From: Paraglomus occultum | Lineage: Eukaryota; Glomeromycota; Glomeromycetes; Paraglomerales; Paraglomeraceae | Direction: 5' to 3' | Assembly: GCA_910592205.1 (NCBI GenBank) | Contig: CAJVPJ010000349.1 | Span: forward strand, 1 to 27,670 | DNA length: 27,670 nucleotides | Shown here: in pieces, positions 22,159 through 27,670 of the stretch | Layout of the letters: each line of letters starts with the position of its first letter | Numbering within the stretch: the first letter of the stretch is position 1 | Program-made: the position numbers and the translations under genes | The notes under the pieces: generated by a model | Database searches by the model: none | Told to the model about the DNA's origin: nothing | What the model saw: only the letters and a program-made list of their open reading frames with translations

Positions 22159-25100
22159 TTGGATGACTTAATATAAACAAGACATTGGCGCCGATTGGTT
22201 GTCATACATAAAGTAATAATTATTGCCTCTTATTCCATTGTTCAGGGAAAAAAGATTCTTGATATATCCTGTGTGGAAACGATTTACTATTAATGCTACT
22301 ATATTAATATGTGTTTCATCATTTTTATGTGTCACAAATGTTTACATGAAAATGGTCTAACTTTGGCGTGCAGAACTGCGGTTTATTTCCTTGATTTTAA
22401 GTAATTTATCTACATAATTGGTTAGATACATTTGTGTAACGCATAACGCCAAGAGTTCGCCCCCCAAGTTTAACTCCATTTATTGTCTAGCATCTGTTTT
22501 GTATGGTTATGATAAGAATTGAGAGCGGGTATAAAACGTTTAATTCGCTCGAACGCATGTAAAAAGTTTTTTGTTTAAAAATTTTCGAAAGCGTCAGTAT
22601 TTGATAAACGTTGAATAAGGAACGATGTACGTGAAACATATATTCCATTTTTATGAACACCAATCCTAAAAATCAACAGTCTTAACGCAGCGATTCGCAA
22701 GAGTGATTGTTTTTGAAATTATCAGATAGTTAATTATTAATCGATGATATAGATCAAAGCTAGCGAAACAATCGCTAAGATATGCAATTAGCAAACAGTA
22801 TCGGGCATCTCGTTTGAGCTCTTTGTATCGATAGTAGAATAGTCCCTTTGATGCGCTAATACAAGTGCTTAAACACGCATTGACGCTGTTCTCTCCGATG
22901 GAGTTGGCGAATACGGCGGCTATTGTTACCAACCCCTGCCTATAAGATATTCCTCTAATCTCGCTGATAAGAAGAGTCGTTAGCAATCGACTTGATAACA
23001 GTAATAGTAAACTCTGTTTAGAATAATCTTGTTATACAGACTGGCGTTTATGATAGCCCGTATATGCTTTGCCGTTTCATCAGCTGTTTATTGTATTTCG
23101 ATTGATAATTGCATGAATCTCTTTCGGTGGTATAATAATTTGTGTAATAGGGCCTCTTTTGTCTAATCAATATTTGCGAGAAATATTCACAACGAATTGT
23201 CTTGTATCCAGTATTAATACCAACGACAAATATGAGACGCATTAATATAGGTAATATATTTAAACAAAAGTTTGAACATTTCAGACCACACTCAATGAGG
23301 CCATACTTTCAATTGGAGAAACATTACATTAAAATAAAGCAATTATGATACAACTGATTTCATAATAAATAAATTTTTGACAGCAGCACGTCCAGCATTT
23401 ATTTGTACAGAACTCTTGTTTCTATAAAAAAGGAGCTCTATTGCTACTTAAATTTAATATAGGACATTTAAGACTCCCATCATTATGTACCACACTTGCA
23501 ATGATGGAAACAAATGGGCACGTTTGTGAAAGGTACTGGAAATCAAGACATATGGACGAACAGCGAAACAAAGAAATAGCAGCTTGGAATAAAATTGCTA
23601 CACGTAATCTGTAGAGTCACATGAATTTGCGTTTGTTTTTTTGTAAACTTGCGAAAAAAGCATTTATACTTTGAAAACTTGTGCATGAAAGCAATTACTA
23701 AGAGCTTTCTGGGAAAAGACTAATTTTACGTAGTCTAAAGTAGTTGCATTGTTTAGCAGTATCCGAGAAACGAGCGTGGAAACGAACGGTTACTATTACG
23801 GAGCGATTAAGACCGATTATGAGACAAATGCACATGTTATTGCGACCGATTAAATAACTTTTTTTTAGTCTGCTAATCAGCAAGATACCAAAAAATCTTG
23901 GTGAAGGCGAATGACTAGTATTTCTACAGACAGTTATTTGAATAAGAAGATAAGAGAACTCTTAAACATTTCTTGTTCTAGTGTTGGAAAAATATTGAAA
24001 TTTTATGAAACTAGCCTTTTGTTTTCGTTTGAGCATGCGGATAATCTGCATTGTTCCCGCAAATTGGAATGATATAAACTTTACAAGAGTATTTTCGAGC
24101 TTACTGCAAATCTGATGACAATTCAACTTTATAACACATAACATATAATTGTGTTTGCGAAATTTTGAGAGATGAGAGATTATTGTGTGAAAAAGTATGA
24201 TGCTCGAAATTGGTTCTTTTCCTTGCTGATATCCCAAACGGGTCGTAGACAAATAGATACTTGTTGCGTTTTCGAAAGATTGCTGAGAGCATGAAATTTA
24301 TTACGTCTGCCACTTTCGAGAATTCGTTTATTTGATTGGTCGATCGTTATTTCTTTTTCGTTTTCATTTGTGATTCTGCAAACTGCTGGACAATGTCTAG
24401 GCGTCGATTAATTACAGAAATCTTTTTCCACATGCCTGCGACAGGTCAGGGTTCAGTAAGGTTTGTCCAACAAACTGACTAAGGCTGGCATTCGCAAAAT
24501 TTAATTGAGGGTGTTGAGTGTTACGACAAAAAGCACAGATCCTCATGTTACAGTTTCTATGAAAGTCGGGAGTCGCAGAATTCTTACGATGTGTGTCGGA
24601 TTATTAACAATAGTAATAATAACTATGTATGTTGCAAGTTTAAGCTCTATAAAAAGGTTATAAGAGATGAATGGCTTACGAATCACATATATCTTCCTGA
24701 AGCTATAATTATAACCGAACGCCCCAATTAAAGGATCGTATTATTGTACGTTTAAGTCACTGTTGTCTTTAATAATCTGCAAACTTCTTCCAACGTTTCA
24801 TCTCCTTGATGATGGCGTTCGAAACTGTACTACGTTGCATAAGATATTTCAGATTACTTGACCAATGTCTATGGCGTAGTAGCCCACAAGCAACACACCA
24901 CCTCATTAAACTTTATGCAGGACATTCGCAGTTATTATGAACAAGGGAAGGAAAAGAGAAGGTTTTTACACTTAATCATGTATTGAATCTTAAGTCTTAT
25001 CTATAGTATAGTACCAATACCTTATTATTATCAACAATGGTTCGGACATTTTCCCGACAAGAAATGAGTTGGTCACGCAAATCATGCATAATTAATTTGG

Positions 25101-25275
25101 ACTAGTGCATAAAGTGTCGGTTATTGTGAATAGGAATCATTAAATTGTTGACATGCATGAACGGACTAATTTGGACTAGGTTACAAAAGTGTTGTTATCC
25201 GAATCAGTATTGGACGCTATGTTTCTGTCTGATAATTTTTGAAATAAGAAACGCAAGTATAATACTAAACGAAAT
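22159..25275. other. Gene-poor stretch between members 2 and 3
   Basis: I see no supported gene. The longest frame (22666-22986, minus, 106 codons) has no ATG at its start and no recognisable domain. A plus-strand frame from ATG 24393 stops at 24480-24482, then stays open in the same frame to about 24728 with several Cys and Tyr. It has no recognised domain. At 25096-25108 and 25168-25180 TAATTTGGACTAG is repeated with similar flanks, a small local duplication upstream of member 3. Confidence 0.5.
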
Positions 25276-25337
25276 GTATAAATATGCAGCAAGAGTCCCC
25301 TTCCTCGACGGCATAGTACAATTTACTCGACTGAGCT
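25276..25337 (+). promoter_or_regulatory. Conserved promoter block of member 3
   Basis: GTATAAATATGCAGCA (TATA at 25276-25285) is followed by CTCGACTGAGCTGGGATCTTG (element at 25326-25337), ACATTCTTTACAG, ACTTGGTTAATCGA, and AACAAA before the ATG at 25453. The CTCGACTGAGCT 12-mer is identical in all three members, at 116-139 bp from the ATG. Confidence 0.75.
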
Positions 25338-25452
25338 GGGATCTTGGTCAATATCACAAGCATCAAATCATCACATTCTTTACAGAAAGAAAATCAAACT
25401 ACTTGGTTAATCGATTATTTGACACACCAAACTGTATATACACTCTAACAAA

Positions 25453-25858
25453 ATGACCAATCTTGCTCGCTTGATTTTTATCATCTTTGCCGTTATTGCA
25501 CTTGCAACCGTCATTGTGTCGATACCAATCGCAGTCAATGAGAGGTGAATATCATATCAAAGATTAGAACAAGAGAAAAGAGAGAGAGAGACGAAGGGGA
25601 AAGGGGAAAGAGGGCAATGCTATTCGGTAATTGATGATCCACTAATGCTACTACTGATCTAACTCTTTTCACCCAAACTTGTATTCTAACTTCAACAATA
25701 GATATCGCGGTCCACAGGTTTGCAATAAATCGGGGGGGTCCCTATCGTGCTTCCCTCTCACAAACAGTAACCCTCTAGGTATACCTAACGATATCGCAAA
25801 CACCGGTGATGGTTCTAACGATACGACAGACGCATCACCTAACAATGCGCAAACTTGA
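25453..25858 (+). CDS. Small secreted peptide, two-exon family, member 3
   Basis: Exon 1 is 25453-25544 (92 nt) and exon 2 is 25702-25858 (stop TGA), phase 2, giving 82 aa. Exon 1 encodes MTNLARLIFIIFAVIALATV and ends SIPIAVNE-R. The mature part starts YRGPQ and has VCNKSGGSLSCFPL (C-x8-C-x-P), then a Pro/Asn/Asp/Thr-rich tail with an NDTT N-glycosylation sequon and the end PNNAQT. The intron (25545-25701) carries a purine run (AG repeats and AAGGGG) at about 25563-25612. AATAAA is at 25992-25997. This member faces the opposite way from members 1 and 2, so the cluster has an inversion or an inverted duplication in its history. Confidence 0.82.
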
Positions 25859-27184
25859 TGGCAAACTTGATCTCTCTCTCAGTAGCTCATTATGTATTAA
25901 TCATTATTTTTTAAAAGGTTAGCTTATGAACCTTCTGATAGTATTGTAGTTGATTTATCGTAAACTACTGCATGCAGCAGGTGTAATTTGCAATAAATAG
26001 CAACGCAACGTTAATTAATTCGATGCATTACGAACTATCTTATACTCACGAGAGAGAGTTTAAAGAATTAAATGAGCCAAATGCTTGATTGTTACTTTTT
26101 TTTTTTCAGAGATACATCTTGTAATGAATGTTTGATAGGCATTTAAAACCGTTAAATTGATTGTAACAAGAATTTTTAACTGCCCGTAAAATTATCCAAC
26201 AATAATTTAGGCGGCAACTCTGAAACCGCTAACAAACGATGTCTTTGTGTCTTGACCTTTTAAGATCAATTTCTTTGAGCTTTTTGTGGCAATAGTAGAG
26301 TATAGACAAAATTTTTATTCTCTGGCAATCGTACCAACCGTTAATCACTCTATTGGTGAGAATGATCGATACAGACGCGCTATAATTGATACACTTTTAT
26401 TACAACCAAATAGATCAAATTATGCCAACATGAATGTCGTAGTAATCGAGAAATTAATGTTGACAAGTAGAGAAGATCATTATTAAAACACACATTCTTA
26501 ATTATTGGCTAGACAAATCTCGTTGTCAGGCAAAAAGATAAAAATGTCAAACTCGATTAAATAGTAGTAACGGGTTGAATTATTAACATGTAATACAAAG
26601 AAACTCATGCCGACAACTGTTACAAAATATCAAAATGTTTATGAGCACAAAAATTACTATAACTTAAAGAGTGAGTGTCAGAAGAGGTCTGCCGACATTC
26701 ACTTATCTGTAATAAAATTTTGAGCAAGTGGACATCAACAATTAAAGATTGTCTGTCTGAATATAACAACGGCAATGACAGAGCTTTCCTAACGTTTATT
26801 CACTTGCTAAATTTTACAAAAAGCAAGTCACCCAATGAAACGTCTTTATTGTTAATGTTGTATATTGCAGGGTGTGTGATTGGGAGAACAAACTGTAGGC
26901 GGTTTGGCCGACAGGTGGATCTAAATTAGCTCAGTTACCACTGCTTTTACTACAACGGCAGTTTTCAATTATGACTAAATGTGTGAGCTAATAAGTGGCT
27001 TTCTTATTATTTATTCGCGCTTCACTACTCTCTATACGTAACACTCGTCTGTTAACTAACACGCAGGAGTGAAACGCAAAGAGATGGTCTGCAGGGTCGT
27101 CAAAAATCATTGTACTCACATCCAGCCAAGGAACAGAGAGAGATACAACCCAAACAAGACTGAGAAAAAATTTAAAAACTATTG
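25859..27184. other. Downstream spacer of member 3
   Basis: No gene is supported. AATAAA at 25992-25997 fits the 3' end of member 3. Frames at 26286-26486 and 26675-26929 (plus) begin without ATG and show no domain. The second has N-glycosylation-like and Cys residues but no signal peptide. Confidence 0.45.
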
Positions 27185-27394
27185 AGACGATTGTTACCTG
27201 GACCCTTACCGAATTGGGGATCAACAATTCGTGGTCAATCAACTACGAATAGTTGCCAGAGAATTGAAACAATTTTACGGTGTACTCCAGGTACAAAAGC
27301 TAACACTTCAGATCAGACCTCAGACCTGACCTTAGACCTCGGATCTGACGAAAATATCACTATTACTATATGTTTTGCCACTCTTATAAGGTAG
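27185..27394 (+). pseudogene. Possible orphan mature-peptide exon of the secreted-peptide family
   Basis: After an AG at about 27183-27184 a frame runs to TAG at 27392-27394 in the phase expected for this family (AG + A = Arg, then RLLPGPLPNWG). It has C-x8-C-T-P (SCQRIETILRCTP), matching the C-x8-C-x-P of member 3, and a Thr/Asp/Ser-rich tail. The upstream 150 bp are purine-rich like the member 3 intron. I could not find the conserved signal-peptide exon: ATGACTAAA at about 26972 is followed at once by stops. It may be a decayed member, or a chance frame. Confidence 0.3.
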
Positions 27395-27566
27395 ACAAGA
27401 TAATTTTCCGTTCGATATTCAGAATTAATAAACTAAAATATACTTATACTAGATGCGATATGCAAATTGAATCAATACAAAAATTGCCATTCATAAATTC
27501 GAAATTTAATTGATGATTTTAAAAAAGAAAATAAAATAAAATTCTTATTTCCGTAGATTTAATATA

Positions 27567-27670
27567 CAGTTGACACTGTTTATACCGAACTGCCCGGCTG
27601 AAGAGTTTTTGTTCACTATAACCAGAGTTCGTTATTACCAGAGATATCACGTGATCATGGTTATTGTAGT
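27567..27670. mobile_element. Possible pogo-like transposon terminal repeat, cut by the window edge
   Basis: After ATA, the sequence starts CAGTTGACACTG, with TTTATACCGAAC and two similar blocks, GTTCACTATAACCAGA and GTTCGTTATTACCAGA. A CAGT start next to TA and repeated TTATAACC/GAAC blocks are typical of pogo/Tigger terminal repeats. No transposase or opposite end is in view. Confidence 0.35.

Noticed and set aside
22666-22986. 106-codon minus frame
   Set aside because: It opens with TTG, has no signal peptide or family feature, and has no promoter block.
25145-25456. 103-codon plus frame upstream of member 3
   Set aside because: It covers the conserved TATA and CTCGACTGAGCT promoter block and overlaps the member 3 ATG, so it is promoter and leader sequence.

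Overview
This window is AT-rich eukaryotic DNA with short GT-AG introns. The best fit is a fungus, probably an early-diverging one (Mucoromycota or Glomeromycotina type). That placement is inferred from three housekeeping genes with many small exons, a fungal-length GTP cyclohydrolase I, and small intron-containing secreted-peptide genes. It cannot be settled without a search. I found no rRNA, tRNA or CRISPR array.

Layout, left to right. (1) 1-1000: a GC-richer patch with a possible small Cys-containing gene on the minus strand whose reading frame is interrupted (306-913), with a TATA-like box at 988-995. (2) 1000-1737: a 17-bp-arm inverted repeat and a 22-unit AGT microsatellite. (3) 1737-3835, minus: a complete 7-exon mitochondrial aspartate aminotransferase. 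(4) 5009-13059: an old tandem segmental duplication. Copy 1 is 5009-9367 and copy 2 is 9368-about 13059. Each copy carries one member of a paralogous pair encoding a small secretory or membrane protein (5878-6393 and 10237-10842, minus). Copy 1 ends in a broken duplicate of the lyase promoter and first codons (9281-9367), which marks the duplication junction. (5) 13036-15308, plus: a complete 8-exon 2-hydroxyacyl-CoA lyase / oxalyl-CoA decarboxylase-type enzyme with a PTS1-like C-terminus. (6) 15629-16798, minus: a complete 6-exon GTP cyclohydrolase I, convergent with the lyase. (7) 19241-25858: three paralogous two-exon genes for small secreted peptides (minus, minus, plus). They share a near-identical signal-peptide exon, an identical phase-2 intron position and a conserved promoter block, but their mature peptides are divergent two-Cys peptides. 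A possible orphan exon of the same kind lies at 27185-27394. (8) The right edge (27567-27670) looks like the terminal repeat of a pogo-like DNA transposon.

The three enzymes are unrelated housekeeping functions: mitochondrial amino-acid metabolism, peroxisomal 2-hydroxy-acid cleavage, and pterin/folate synthesis. The less familiar content is the two lineage-type secreted families. One expanded through the dated-by-breakpoint tandem duplication. The other shows a constant secretion exon joined to a fast-changing mature exon under a shared promoter. Exon coordinates below were worked out by hand from splice consensus, reading phase and family knowledge. No search was run.
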